26,861 nucleotides of DNA from DASRDU01 sp035560235 (GCA_035560235.1 DATMAG010000072.1:1-26861); one strand, 5' to 3'; counted from the first letter of the stretch, positions 7,152-15,770 are shown. Numbers and translations: made by a program. Notes: generated by a model not told the origin, from the sequence alone.

Positions 7152-9109
7152 ACGCGTATCCCTCCTCTCGCCGCCTGCCTGCGCTCAGGGATTTGTGTTT
7201 CGTTCATCTCTTCGCCATCCATAAAGCGCCGCTGCCACATTTCAAAATTGACGAGCGCCCACAGGCGTTCAGTGTGATCCTCACCGGCGCGATGCCGCTG
7301 CACGAGTTCGCTGACGAACTCAGGATTGAAAATGCCCCGCGCCCGCGCCCGCGCTCCGGTAATGTATTCATCCGCGAGATGACTGAACTGCCCGCGCAGC
7401 CACGCGCCGACCGGCACGGGAAAGCCCATCTTCCGGCGTTTGAGAATCGCGGGAGGCAGTCTGTCGCGCATCGCTGCGCGCAGAATATATTTGGTCGTCA
7501 GCCCGCGCAGTTTCATCCGTGTCGGAAGTTGCGCCACAAACTCAGCCAGTTTGTGATCGAGAAACGGGACGCGGCTTTCAATCGAAGCGGCCATACTCAT
7601 CTGATCCTGCTTCATCAGCAGTTCGTGCAGATATGTTTTCAGATCAGCCGCCAGCAACTGATCGAGCAGTGTTTCAGCATCGCTTTCACTGAGCCGGTCA
7701 AACGCCGTTCGGTACGGATTGCGCTCTTCCATGCGCTCAAGCGTTTCGGGGGTGAAGAGCCGCTGCTGCATCGCCCGCGAAAAGACCGCAAAGTTGTCGA
7801 AGTACAAACTCGTGAGACCTGGAGGCAAAGACAGGAACGTGCGCGACAGCCGCTGCCGCAGGCGCGCATTCTTCACGCGCCCGACCAGCCTCGCTTCAAC
7901 CAGCTGCCGCAGCGATTCGGGAAAATGGCGATGATAAAAACGCCCGCACGCCAGATTCCAGAGCGTTGTCCGGTATCGCGAATAACCGGCCAGCAGTTCA
8001 TCGCTCCCTTCGCCGGTCAGCACCACCTTGACGTGCTGCGCGGCGAGTCGTGAGACGAAATAGAGCGCCACACTCGACGGATGCGCCAGCGGTTCGTCCT
8101 CGTGATAAATCAGTTCAGGAAGCGCAGCAAAGAACTCTTCCGGCGTGACCACGACCTCGTGATGCTCGGTGCCAAACTCCTTTGCCACCAGCCGGGCGTA
8201 TTCAAGTTCATTCGCTTCACGTTCAGCGAAGGCGACCGAGAAGGTTTTGACCGGCTCGCTGACAAGTTCGCTCATCACCGCCGCAATCGCGCTTGAATCA
8301 ATCCCGCCTGATAAAAACATGCCGAGCGGCACATCGGCCATCAGCCGCAACTCGACAGCTTCGCGGAACAGCTCACTGAACTGCGCAACGTATTCGATTT
8401 CTGAAAGCGTGTGAGCGGGCTTGCTGAAACTAAGCTCCCAGTACCGTTCAAGCTGAACTTGTCCGTCTTCCCAGATGAGGGTGTGGCCGGGCGGCAGTCG
8501 CCTGATTCCTCTGAAGAGAGTTTCATCGCCCGAGGTGGCGTGATTCGCGGCGTAATCGCTCAGGCCGTCATAGTTGAGTTCGGGTTTGACGGCGCGAGCG
8601 GCGAGGAGCGCCTTGATCTCTGAGGCAAAGAAGATCGCTCCGTCATCGCGGAGCGTGTAATAGAGCGGCTTGACGCCGAAACGGTCGCGCGCCAGCAGCA
8701 GACGGCGACGGCGGCCATCCCAGATGGCAAAGGCAAACATGCCGCGCAGGTATCTGACCGCGTCCCTGCCGTAAGCATCGTAAAGATGGATGATCGTTTC
8801 AGTGTCGCTGCTCGTGCGGTAACGATAACCTCGCGCTTCGAGTGCCGGACGCAGGCTGCGATGGTTGTAGATTTCGCCGTTGTAAACGATCCAGCTCTGC
8901 CCGTCCTGACTGCTCATCGGCTGTCTGCCGCCGGTCAGATCAACGATGGACAGACGCCGATGCCCGAGCGCGACCGCGCCCTCAATGAAATGGCCCGCAT
9001 CATCCGGCCCGCGATGTCTGAGCGCCTCGCGCATGCGCACGATCAGACTCTCGTCCACGTTCCGTCTGATGAAACTCCCCGGAGCGGCGATACCGCAGAT
9101 TCCACACAT
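7148..9109 (-). CDS. asnB: AsnB-type glutamine-dependent amidotransferase (asparagine synthase family)
   Basis: Glutamine-hydrolysing asparagine synthases adenylate a carboxylate and amidate it with ammonia from a class II glutaminase domain. Here the N-terminal domain starts MCGICGI with the catalytic Cys2, followed by RHRGPDD (31-37), HRRLSIVDL (50-58), YNGEIYN (76-82) and the RDRFGVKPLY segment (141-150). The synthetase domain has the PPi-binding SGGIDSS (267-273). At 653 residues it is longer than E. coli AsnB and close to homologues in capsule and exosortase loci (TIGR03108, from memory). It lies 35 bases downstream of the heparinase-fold gene and overlaps the GT4 start by four bases. 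In this setting the acceptor may be a uronic acid rather than aspartate, as proposed for WbpS-like O-antigen enzymes. That is inference; aspartate remains possible. Confidence 0.88.
   Translation of the reverse strand: MCGICGIAAPGSFIRRNVDESLIVRMREALRHRGPDDAGHFIEGAVALGHRRLSIVDLTGGRQPMSSQDGQSWIVYNGEIYNHRSLRPALEARGYRYRTSSDTETIIHLYDAYGRDAVRYLRGMFAFAIWDGRRRRLLLARDRFGVKPLYYTLRDDGAIFFASEIKALLAARAVKPELNYDGLSDYAANHATSGDETLFRGIRRLPPGHTLIWEDGQVQLERYWELSFSKPAHTLSEIEYVAQFSELFREAVELRLMADVPLGMFLSGGIDSSAIAAVMSELVSEPVKTFSVAFAEREANELEYARLVAKEFGTEHHEVVVTPEEFFAALPELIYHEDEPLAHPSSVALYFVSRLAAQHVKVVLTGEGSDELLAGYSRYRTTLWNLACGRFYHRHFPESLRQLVEARLVGRVKNARLRQRLSRTFLSLPPGLTSLYFDNFAVFSRAMQQRLFTPETLERMEERNPYRTAFDRLSESDAETLLDQLLAADLKTYLHELLMKQDQMSMAASIESRVPFLDHKLAEFVAQLPTRMKLRGLTTKYILRAAMRDRLPPAILKRRKMGFPVPVGAWLRGQFSHLADEYITGARARARGIFNPEFVSELVQRHRAGEDHTERLWALVNFEMWQRRFMDGEEMNETQIPERRQAARGGIRV
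7160..7167 (-). promoter_or_regulatory. Ribosome binding site supporting a TTG start
   Basis: GAGGAGGG on the coding strand lies eight bases before TTG at 7151. It lies inside the end of asnB and supports the TTG as the real initiation codon of the GT4 gene. Confidence 0.7.
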
Positions 9110-9144
9110 CCTGCCTGACCTTTGCCGGATCTTTCACCGAACTG

Positions 9145-11655
9145 TCACGCACACACCGCCTGCCACCCTGCCCCGTCGAAAACCATGGCTGTGTGCTGAG
9201 GTTGATGATCGAAAGCAATGCGCTGGCCATTGATGATGAGGGAACTGACTGCCCGCGCAGTCGTCAGGACGAACCGGCTGACTCCATCAATGGCAATCTC
9301 AATCTGATCGCTCTCAAATCGCAGCGCGCAGTAACGGATTAATTGCGGGGAGTTGACAACCGTTCCGTCTGCGGCCTTCAGTTCGTGTCCGTTGAGCAGA
9401 CATACCTGTACCGCCTGGCCACAGATGTATCGCTCACAGAACACCGCGCCTGCGGCTGCAAATCGTTGTCCTGATCTGCTGCCGCCGTTGCTGAGCCTCC
9501 AGACATCAACCACCGTGCCGGAACAGACTCTGAAACCGGAAGAAGTCTGATCGCCAATGTTAATCAGGTCAGGTGTGACAGCGGATTCAATCAGCGAGGG
9601 AATAATGACTGAAGTGAATGTCTGATCGCGGCTGCCCTGAGCTTCAAAAACGGCAACGTTCGTCTCTTCGCGCTGCCCATAGGCTCGTGATGCCTGGCCG
9701 CGTTCGATGCGCGTCTCCAATCCGGCAGTGCCCGTGACGCTGAGCCTGAGCTGCCGCCCGTTACCTGTCTCAGCTCTCACCAGCCTGCCCTCGGCAAACG
9801 CGGCAACACCCGGCGGAAAGTGCCAGCGGATTGCGTAATGATGCCGTCCGGCTGCGGCAAAGCTGTCGCGCACGATCAAATATGCCGGCTGCGAAGCCTC
9901 AGCCCTGACCAGTATCACCGTTCGTTCGTGCGTCACCGGCTCGGGCAGCCGCTCATAACCATCATGCGAACCCGCAAAAAAGGTCAGAAAGCCAGCCCTG
10001 CCAAAATCGCTGACTGCCGCTTGCGCGCGACTGCGCCACGTGAAGGGCTGCGCCATTTCTGACTGCGAAATGCCGTCAACTGTGACCGTGTTGTGCGCCT
10101 GAGTCGAACGGAACAGATCGCGCAGCTTTGCATCACCCGTGTAAGTGCAGGTGCCGGAATCAGTGAGCCACGCTGTCCCGAGCGCGGCGAATTCGAGCGA
10201 CAACGCATCAGCGTGAGCGTGCGCGCAACTGAGCGCCCCGTGCGGCCCGCCGTCAATCAGGACGTACGCATCATCACGCTCCCACCCGTCGCGCATCACA
10301 TAAAATCCGCCTTCAGGAAAAGCTTTCGTACATTCACCAGGCGGTTGCGCCGACAAGCGGTCATAACGCCGCAATCCTTCAGGCCCGAGCAGCCACAGCA
10401 ATTCGACAGCCTCGCCCGCCACTGCCTTCCAGTCGCCGCGCTGAAAGAGCGCCGCGCCCGCAGCCAGCGTGTCACGAAAATCATCGAGCCGCCGCGCGCT
10501 CAGTCTGACGAGCCTCCCGCTATCATCATCACCGACGAGCGGCGCAGTGCCATCGGGCCGCGTCAGCCACATCAGATGATCGAGCATCAGTGTGAGCCGC
10601 TCTCTGACCAGCGCGGGCAGCGACAGGTGAGCGGCTTCGCTCAGCAGCAGCAGATGCAGATAAAAATCGGTCGTGTAGCGGTGGTAATAAGTCGTCTGCT
10701 CGAAGTAAACGCCGTCACCACGCACCTGCAGCGGAAGCTGCGCGAGCAGCACTCGCAGCCCGCGTTCGCGCCACACCAGCGCGCGCCGCACCTCGGGCAG
10801 CGTCACGCCCAGATATAAAAGTCCCAGCGCTTCGCCCGTCAGATGTGTGTTCGGACTGAAATACTCGGACAGATAAAGTTCGAGATGCCGCCCATGCGCC
10901 GCCAGATATTTGTGCATCCGCAGCAGCAGTTGCGGCGTCAGTTGCGGCGAGGCGGCAAACAGATGAATCGCCCACAGCCACGCAATCGCGCGAAAGGCGA
11001 CTTCAAGGCTGCTCGCCCAGTTGATGCCGAGCGCAGGCGGGTTCGCATCCATCCACGAACTGACATGCGAGGCAAAGACTTCGGCATAACGTTCATCACC
11101 CGTCAGCCAGTAAGCCTGACCGAGCGTGATGAAATATCCGTGGCGGTTCAGCTCCCAGGTGAGCTTCTTGTCTCCGGCCACCTGCGGATCAAGATAGGCA
11201 ATCCGGCTCCAGTGGACGAGCGGTGTGCGTTTGCCAGCCAGCGGCTCAAGATGCCAGTTAGGCGGATCACCAAACCTGAGGTCGTCATACCCAAGCAGAG
11301 CGAAACGCCCCGCGCAGATGCGCTCAGCGCGAGCGACTATTGCCGCACTCTCGTCCGAAAATCGCTCCGCCATCGTCGCCACAACTTCAGCGCGAGAGTT
11401 GAAGGCCGGAAGGAATCGCGCCTGCCCTGTTTCAGTCGCCGCTCGCAACCGTTCGAGCAGCAGCGCAGCAGTGCCTTCGCCCGAACAGTTGCGATCAGCC
11501 GGAACGATCTTCCGCAGCCACCGATCATCACTCATCTCAGCCGTGCGCGGCAGCAGCAACTCGGTCAATCGGTGCCACTGCTGAGTGCCCCGCACCCGCC
11601 ATTCACGCAGGCTGCGCCCGCGCAGCTTTTTCAGTTGTGACACGCTGATGAACAT
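9145..11655 (-). CDS. Heparinase II/III-family protein (putative polysaccharide lyase)
   Basis: The start is set at MFISVSQLKKLRGRSLREW (11655); the 70 in-frame codons upstream are Arg/Ser-rich, overlap the preceding GT4 gene and look spurious. The product is 836 residues without an obvious signal peptide. The N-terminal half is an (alpha/alpha) toroid with NWASSLEVAFRAIAWLWA (212-229), NTHLTGEALGLLYLG (269-283) and YHRYTTDFY (324-332). The C-terminal beta-sandwich region has CAHAHADALSLEF (477-489), DSGTCTYTGD (499-508) and STQAHNTVTVDG (517-528). Asn/His, Tyr and His at these sites are the usual catalytic positions of the fold shared by PL12, PL15, PL17 and PL21. Beside AlgD, a uronate-containing substrate is plausible. 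Such proteins occur often in biosynthesis loci, where they may trim or release chains. Location and linkage specificity are unknown. Confidence 0.85.
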   Translation of the reverse strand: MFISVSQLKKLRGRSLREWRVRGTQQWHRLTELLLPRTAEMSDDRWLRKIVPADRNCSGEGTAALLLERLRAATETGQARFLPAFNSRAEVVATMAERFSDESAAIVARAERICAGRFALLGYDDLRFGDPPNWHLEPLAGKRTPLVHWSRIAYLDPQVAGDKKLTWELNRHGYFITLGQAYWLTGDERYAEVFASHVSSWMDANPPALGINWASSLEVAFRAIAWLWAIHLFAASPQLTPQLLLRMHKYLAAHGRHLELYLSEYFSPNTHLTGEALGLLYLGVTLPEVRRALVWRERGLRVLLAQLPLQVRGDGVYFEQTTYYHRYTTDFYLHLLLLSEAAHLSLPALVRERLTLMLDHLMWLTRPDGTAPLVGDDDSGRLVRLSARRLDDFRDTLAAGAALFQRGDWKAVAGEAVELLWLLGPEGLRRYDRLSAQPPGECTKAFPEGGFYVMRDGWERDDAYVLIDGGPHGALSCAHAHADALSLEFAALGTAWLTDSGTCTYTGDAKLRDLFRSTQAHNTVTVDGISQSEMAQPFTWRSRAQAAVSDFGRAGFLTFFAGSHDGYERLPEPVTHERTVILVRAEASQPAYLIVRDSFAAAGRHHYAIRWHFPPGVAAFAEGRLVRAETGNGRQLRLSVTGTAGLETRIERGQASRAYGQREETNVAVFEAQGSRDQTFTSVIIPSLIESAVTPDLINIGDQTSSGFRVCSGTVVDVWRLSNGGSRSGQRFAAAGAVFCERYICGQAVQVCLLNGHELKAADGTVVNSPQLIRYCALRFESDQIEIAIDGVSRFVLTTARAVSSLIINGQRIAFDHQPQHTAMVFDGAGWQAVCA

Positions 11656-11720
11656 CGGTCCTGACTCTGTGACAATGTCTGACAAGAAAGTCGGCCTGCC
11701 CGGCATTACCCGTCGCGCCT

Positions 11721-12893
11721 TCAGTGTGATTGTTCTGCCTGCGCTTCTGATGAAGGCGACTGATGATGAAACAGAGCGAGCGGGACGCTCACTCTGCCGG
11801 GACTGAGCGCCGCGTAAGCTGCCAGCCACTGCTCTCTGACGGCCTCCCACGTGTACTTCACGCATTCTGCCCGGGCCGTGTGAATCAGTCGCTGCGCCAG
11901 CGCATCATCAGCGAGCAGCCGCAGCACGCTCTGCGCCAGGCCTGCTTCATCGCCGCACCTGACCAGTAATCCTGTACGCTCGTCAGTCACCAGATACGGA
12001 ATGCCTCCGGCATCGGTCGTAATTACAGCCAGCCCGGCGGCAAAGGCTTCAATGATCGAAAGCGGCGTGTTGTCAACTTCAGAAGCGTTGATGAAGATGT
12101 CGGCCTGTTCGTACAAACGAGGCATCTGAGCGGGCGCAACCGCTCCGGTGAACTCAACCCGTTCGAGTTTCAGTTCACGCGCCAGGGCGTGCAGTCTCGC
12201 GCGTTCGCTGCCATCTCCGGCCATGATCAATCGCGCTTCGGGCACCTGCCGCTGAACGAGAGCGAAGGCGCGCAGCACACCCGCGACGTTGTAGTGGCTT
12301 TCAAAATTGCGGTTCGAGAGCAGCACCGGACGCAACGGGCGGCGCGGGCGAAAGCTGAACCGCTGCAGTTCAACCGTATTGCTGATCGCAACAGCCTGTA
12401 CGCCGAATCGCGCAAAGACTTCGACGAGCCAGGGCGATGGCACCACAATCAGATCGGCCATTCTGATGAACGGCAGCGCGGTTCGTCGCCAGCGGCGCAG
12501 ATGATCTTCGGCCTCGCCGCTGTGGTAATTGAGCAGCACTCCCTTGCCGAGCAGCTTTGCAAGGATGACCGCCGGAGCCGGAGCGAGCAGAAACGAGAGA
12601 TACGCCGCCGAAAAGATATGCACCACATCGCAGCGCGGCAGCAGCACGAGCAGGCTGACCAGATAGACCAGCTCATTCACAAGCGTGCGAAGATACCTGA
12701 TCCGCTGCAGCCACCGCAGCGGTCGCGGCAGGCGCGGATTGATCGGAATCAGACGCGCGGCAAGGCCGGGTTCGCGTGACAACCCATCCATCAGCCGCAT
12801 CGCCTGCACCGCGTGACCGCCGATAATTTCAGGCGTGGCAACCACAATGCCGACACGCAAAGGATGATCCCGTCTGTCTGTCTGTTCAGCCAT
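11721..12893 (-). CDS. GT4-family glycosyltransferase
   Basis: A 390-residue GT-B enzyme. It opens LRVGIVVATPEIIGGHAVQAMRL with an acceptor-side GG motif at 25-26. The donor half has LIMAGDGSERARL (222-234), EFTGAVAP (247-254), and the EX7E-type block SEVDNTPLSIIEAFAAG (271-287) followed by ITTDAGGIPYLV. A hydrophobic stretch VNELVYLVSLLVLLP (72-86) may help membrane association. The start is placed at MAEQTDRR (12893). An upstream in-frame ATG at 12935 lies across the CACGAAT repeat, and the peptide it would add is repeat-encoded. The heparinase-family start lies 65 bases downstream. Donor and linkage are not predictable from sequence alone. Confidence 0.85.
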   Translation of the reverse strand: MAEQTDRRDHPLRVGIVVATPEIIGGHAVQAMRLMDGLSREPGLAARLIPINPRLPRPLRWLQRIRYLRTLVNELVYLVSLLVLLPRCDVVHIFSAAYLSFLLAPAPAVILAKLLGKGVLLNYHSGEAEDHLRRWRRTALPFIRMADLIVVPSPWLVEVFARFGVQAVAISNTVELQRFSFRPRRPLRPVLLSNRNFESHYNVAGVLRAFALVQRQVPEARLIMAGDGSERARLHALARELKLERVEFTGAVAPAQMPRLYEQADIFINASEVDNTPLSIIEAFAAGLAVITTDAGGIPYLVTDERTGLLVRCGDEAGLAQSVLRLLADDALAQRLIHTARAECVKYTWEAVREQWLAAYAALSPGRVSVPLALFHHQSPSSEAQAEQSH

Positions 12894-12911
12894 AGAATCA
12901 GGAGAGTCAAA

Positions 12912-13004
12912 CCACGAATGCTCACGAATGTTCACGAATCAGAACTGCTGACCTGTTGGTTGTCATCGCTTTTTTTATTCGTGCAGATTCGTGTTCATTC
13001 GTGG
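12912..13004. repeat. CACGAAT triad inverted repeat
   Basis: The left arm at 12912-12939 contains CACGAAT three times at a 10-base period (12913, 12923, 12933). The right arm at 12977-13004 contains the reverse complement ATTCGTG three times at the same period. The arms match at about 23 of 28 positions, and all mismatches fall in the spacers. The loop is about 37 nt and includes a T7 run (about 12970-12976). It fills the 120-base gap between two GT4 genes and supplies a false upstream ATG to the downstream one. Related CACGAA-rich repeats are, from memory, dispersed in several environmental bacterial genomes. Confidence 0.85.
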
Positions 13005-13013
13005 CGGCCTTTC

Positions 13014-14195
13014 TTACTGCATCAGTTCGTCATACAGGCTTTCGACGGATGAAACCATGCGCGACATACAGAACTGCTCTCCGACCTGTTGTTGAGCAGC
13101 AGCGGCAAATTCAGCGCTCTCGTATTCATTCTGCAGCGCTCGCATTATTCGTCCGGCAAGCGCTGCCGGATCGGCTGGCGGCACGAGCCAGCCGGTCACG
13201 CCGTCGCGGATCAGTTCAGCAGTACCGCCGACTCTCGTCGCTACTACCGGAGTTCCGGCAGCCATCGCTTCGAGAACTGCATTGGGCAGTCCTTCGTGCA
13301 GCGAAGTCAGCACCGAGAGATCGAAACCGGCAACGAGGCGCGCTGCATCAGCGCGATCACCGAGCAGATGCAGGCGCTCTGCGATTCCCGCCTCAACTGC
13401 CTGAGACACAATCTCATCACGCAGCGGGCCATCTCCGACCAGCACGAAATGAACATCGCTCAGTTCGCGTGCGACCTGTGCCGCGGCTTCAATGAAGTAA
13501 CGATGCCCCTTGACCGGCTGCAGGCGCGCGACCATCCCGATCAGTCTGCTTTCACGCGGCAGATTCAGTTCGCGGCACAGTTCAGCGTGAACGACTGAAT
13601 GTGAACTGCGCGGCCCGGCCTCCGCGCTGCGCAGCCCGTTGTAAATCACCACGATCTTTTCAGGCGCGATGTTTGTAGTCGTGAGCAGGTGCGAGCGGAT
13701 GGCTTCGGAATTGACCAGCACCCGGTGCGCCAGCCGGTGAATCAGCCGCGTTCCCCATTCGTGCACCCGGCGATCTGAAAGCTTCAGATGGCGCTGCGCC
13801 GCAATTACACGCACGCCTGCCGCTCTGCCCGCGGCGCTGCCGAGCAGCCCGCTGTAAAAATCGTGCGCATGCAGAATGTCAATCCGCTCGCGCCGCAGCA
13901 GTTCACTGAGGCGCCTGAACTGTGACCACGCATTCCGGTTGTAAAAGCTCGTCAGCGGAAACTGCGGCAGGTCAGGATATAGATCAGCGATTTCCTCATA
14001 GAGCGGCCCGCGCCAGTGAATTGCCGCCAGTCGCACCTCAAAACGCTCACGATCAAGCCGTCTGAGCAGCTCCACCGCCTGCCGTTCAGTCCCGCCGATC
14101 TCAAAGCTGTTGATGAAATGCAGCACGCGCAGGCGACGAGTTTGTGAGGCGTCCCGCGCCGTTTCGATTCGCATTCTGCTCACATCAACTGCCAT
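13014..14195 (-). CDS. GT4-family glycosyltransferase
   Basis: A 393-residue GT-B enzyme. RVLHFINSFEIGGTERQ (23-39) is the N-terminal acceptor-side motif, and LHAHDFYSG (108-116) is typical of the family. VIYNGL (183-188), IGMVARLQPVKGH (219-231), FVLVGDGPLRDEI (250-262) and the EX7E block HEGLPNAVLEAMAAG (300-314) mark the donor domain. The start is chosen at MAVDVSRM (14195), with GGAAGG upstream at roughly nine bases; MRIETARD seven codons later is also possible. An earlier ATG at 14276 encodes MENGEWRM from the TCTCCATT repeat and is rejected. The gene is separated from the DUF362 gene by the second copy of the hairpin repeat, so it may be expressed at a different level from the upstream genes. 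Substrate unknown. Confidence 0.87.
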   Translation of the reverse strand: MAVDVSRMRIETARDASQTRRLRVLHFINSFEIGGTERQAVELLRRLDRERFEVRLAAIHWRGPLYEEIADLYPDLPQFPLTSFYNRNAWSQFRRLSELLRRERIDILHAHDFYSGLLGSAAGRAAGVRVIAAQRHLKLSDRRVHEWGTRLIHRLAHRVLVNSEAIRSHLLTTTNIAPEKIVVIYNGLRSAEAGPRSSHSVVHAELCRELNLPRESRLIGMVARLQPVKGHRYFIEAAAQVARELSDVHFVLVGDGPLRDEIVSQAVEAGIAERLHLLGDRADAARLVAGFDLSVLTSLHEGLPNAVLEAMAAGTPVVATRVGGTAELIRDGVTGWLVPPADPAALAGRIMRALQNEYESAEFAAAAQQQVGEQFCMSRMVSSVESLYDELMQ

Positions 14196-14244
14196 AAACC
14201 GCAGCCTTCCGCTCAGCTGAAACCCTGCTGCCGAACCTGACAGG

Positions 14245-14346
14245 CACAACAGCATTCTCCATTCTCCATTTTCCATTCTTCATTTATTTGCAGAGAGGAG
14301 TGACTGGTGAGCCTGTTCACTGCAAATAATGGAGAATGCTGTTGTG
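14245..14346. repeat. TCTCCATT/TTTGCAG inverted repeat, copy 2 with expanded arm
   Basis: The right arm at 14320-14346 (27 nt, beginning CTGCAAATAATGGAG) is the exact reverse complement of the left arm at 14245-14293, except that the left arm carries a 22-nt insertion made of near-decamer units (CTCCATTTTCCATTCTTCATTT interpreted as repeats of the pattern TTCTCCATT). The loop is about 26 nt and unrelated to that of the first copy, while the CTCCATTATTTGCAG core is shared. It fills the gap between the DUF362 gene and the next GT4. No T-tract typical of an intrinsic terminator follows. Confidence 0.85.
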
Positions 14347-14378
14347 TTCCTCACATACTCAAACCCGCTGTTTACATT

Positions 14379-15770
14379 TCAAACCTGAGCCGGTCTTTGC
14401 GCCGCAGCGTCGCGCCAGCCTGCCGGATGAATTACTGCGCCTGCGGTCTGCAATGATTGCCGTGACAGGCCGGACAGCAGCACTTCATCCGGCGTGAATG
14501 TCGTCAGCGGCCAGCGAAAGTCAGCAAAGGCTTCGCGCACCAGCGGAAGGCGCTGTGGGCTGTAACCGAGCAGTTGCGCACCGATGTAATCAACTGCTGC
14601 CGGATTGTTGCCGCCCAGCAGCAGACCGAGCGCGAGCGGCTGCGAGGCGAGCGGCCCGTCGCCCTGCCCTGCCACAATCGCATCCACCAGATGAATCACG
14701 CGCCGCTGCACCGTCCTGGCCAGCGTGCCGTCAGTGCGCCCGTACATCAGCACGCGATTGAGATCGAGCGTAGTGCGCCAGATCGTGTCATTGCCCGACC
14801 AGGAACCTTCAATTCCGACGTTGTCTCCCGTCAGATGCAGCACGCGATTGAGCTGCACTGCGGCCTGCTGCCAGAGCGTGCGCGCCCTGAGCGATGCGGT
14901 CGTGTTCTGCCGGTCATACACAAACTCAAGTGTGCGTTTGACCACGCTGCCGCCGGGGTAACAGTCTCCTCCATTGTGCGAGCCGCCCAGCCGGTGATGC
15001 GGCAGGTATTCCTTGTTGCCGTTGATGCCGACCAGATTTTTGAGCGCGCAGGTCAGGCCGGCCTTCTTGTGCGTTTTCAGCTTCGGCAGGTTGATGACCA
15101 CGTCAGCCTCGATCACCTCTCTGGCGATCAGGTATTGATGACGGCCCGGTGCGTGCGTGCGCGCCAGCAGACGCGGATCGTAACAGGTCACGCGAAATGA
15201 TTCGTCCTGATCAGTCACTGCTTCCAGCAGGCTGTCGCGCTTCAGATCAAAGAGAAGGAACTGATCCGCCGGCAGCCTGTTCTCGCGCTCGTGCCGCACA
15301 CCGTTGACGAATTCGCACGTCGTCCGGCGAAAGTCGCGAATGCCTGCAAAGCGCGGATTTCGCGCTGAGAGAGTCTCTGCCCACTCAGAGAGGCCGGATT
15401 CACCGAGCAATCGTTCATAATCACAGCCCTGCACCGGCGCATCGCCCACGATGACCTGTCCGGCACCGGCCTTTAGTGCGGCTGCAGTCGCAGCCCGCAC
15501 GACTGAAGCATGCGTGATGAGCGGTTTCATTCCCCATCCGCCCTGATTTTCGTGCAGCACGAAATTCGGTTTGATCAGCACCCGCGCACCAGGCTGAATG
15601 ACGCTGCCAAACGGGCCGCGCTCAGGATCAGCCCAGCCGAGCATCTGCGCCACGCTCCTGAGCGCCAGACTCACCGGATCCTCTTCGCCTGTCTGCAACG
15701 GATAATCAGCCGCAGGCAGCCTGATCGCAGCCACGCGCGGATCGGTCAGATTTTTCTCTGTCTCGCTCAT
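14379..15770 (-). CDS. DUF362 domain protein
   Basis: This 463-residue protein carries the DUF362 (PF04015) signatures: RVLIKPNFV (63-71), VIVGDAPVQGCDYERLL (106-122), and the block VINLPKLKTHKKAGLTCALK (225-244) followed by NLVGING (245-251). GNNPAAVDYIGAQLLGY near the C-terminus is also family-like. No ferredoxin-type CxxCxxC cluster is seen, so it is the cofactor-free form. The family's biochemical role is not settled. The ATG overlaps the stop of the adenylate-forming gene by four bases (15767-15770), so the two are probably translationally coupled and act in one step. No signal peptide is evident, suggesting a cytoplasmic site. Whether it modifies a precursor or a lipid-linked sugar is unknown. 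Confidence 0.85.
   Translation of the reverse strand: MSETEKNLTDPRVAAIRLPAADYPLQTGEEDPVSLALRSVAQMLGWADPERGPFGSVIQPGARVLIKPNFVLHENQGGWGMKPLITHASVVRAATAAALKAGAGQVIVGDAPVQGCDYERLLGESGLSEWAETLSARNPRFAGIRDFRRTTCEFVNGVRHERENRLPADQFLLFDLKRDSLLEAVTDQDESFRVTCYDPRLLARTHAPGRHQYLIAREVIEADVVINLPKLKTHKKAGLTCALKNLVGINGNKEYLPHHRLGGSHNGGDCYPGGSVVKRTLEFVYDRQNTTASLRARTLWQQAAVQLNRVLHLTGDNVGIEGSWSGNDTIWRTTLDLNRVLMYGRTDGTLARTVQRRVIHLVDAIVAGQGDGPLASQPLALGLLLGGNNPAAVDYIGAQLLGYSPQRLPLVREAFADFRWPLTTFTPDEVLLSGLSRQSLQTAGAVIHPAGWRDAAAQRPAQV

Noticed and set aside
9145..11865. Extended heparinase-family protein starting at 11865
   Set aside because: The extra 70 codons overlap the neighbouring GT4 gene and are low-complexity Arg/Ser; the family-like sequence begins at 11655.
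12970..12976. T7 run beside the CACGAAT arms as an intrinsic terminator
   Set aside because: On the minus strand, the direction of the genes, the run is A7 and lies in the loop rather than after the stem.
12912..13004. CRISPR array
   Set aside because: Units are 7 bases at 10-base period and form a palindrome; there are no spacer-length unique segments and no cas genes.
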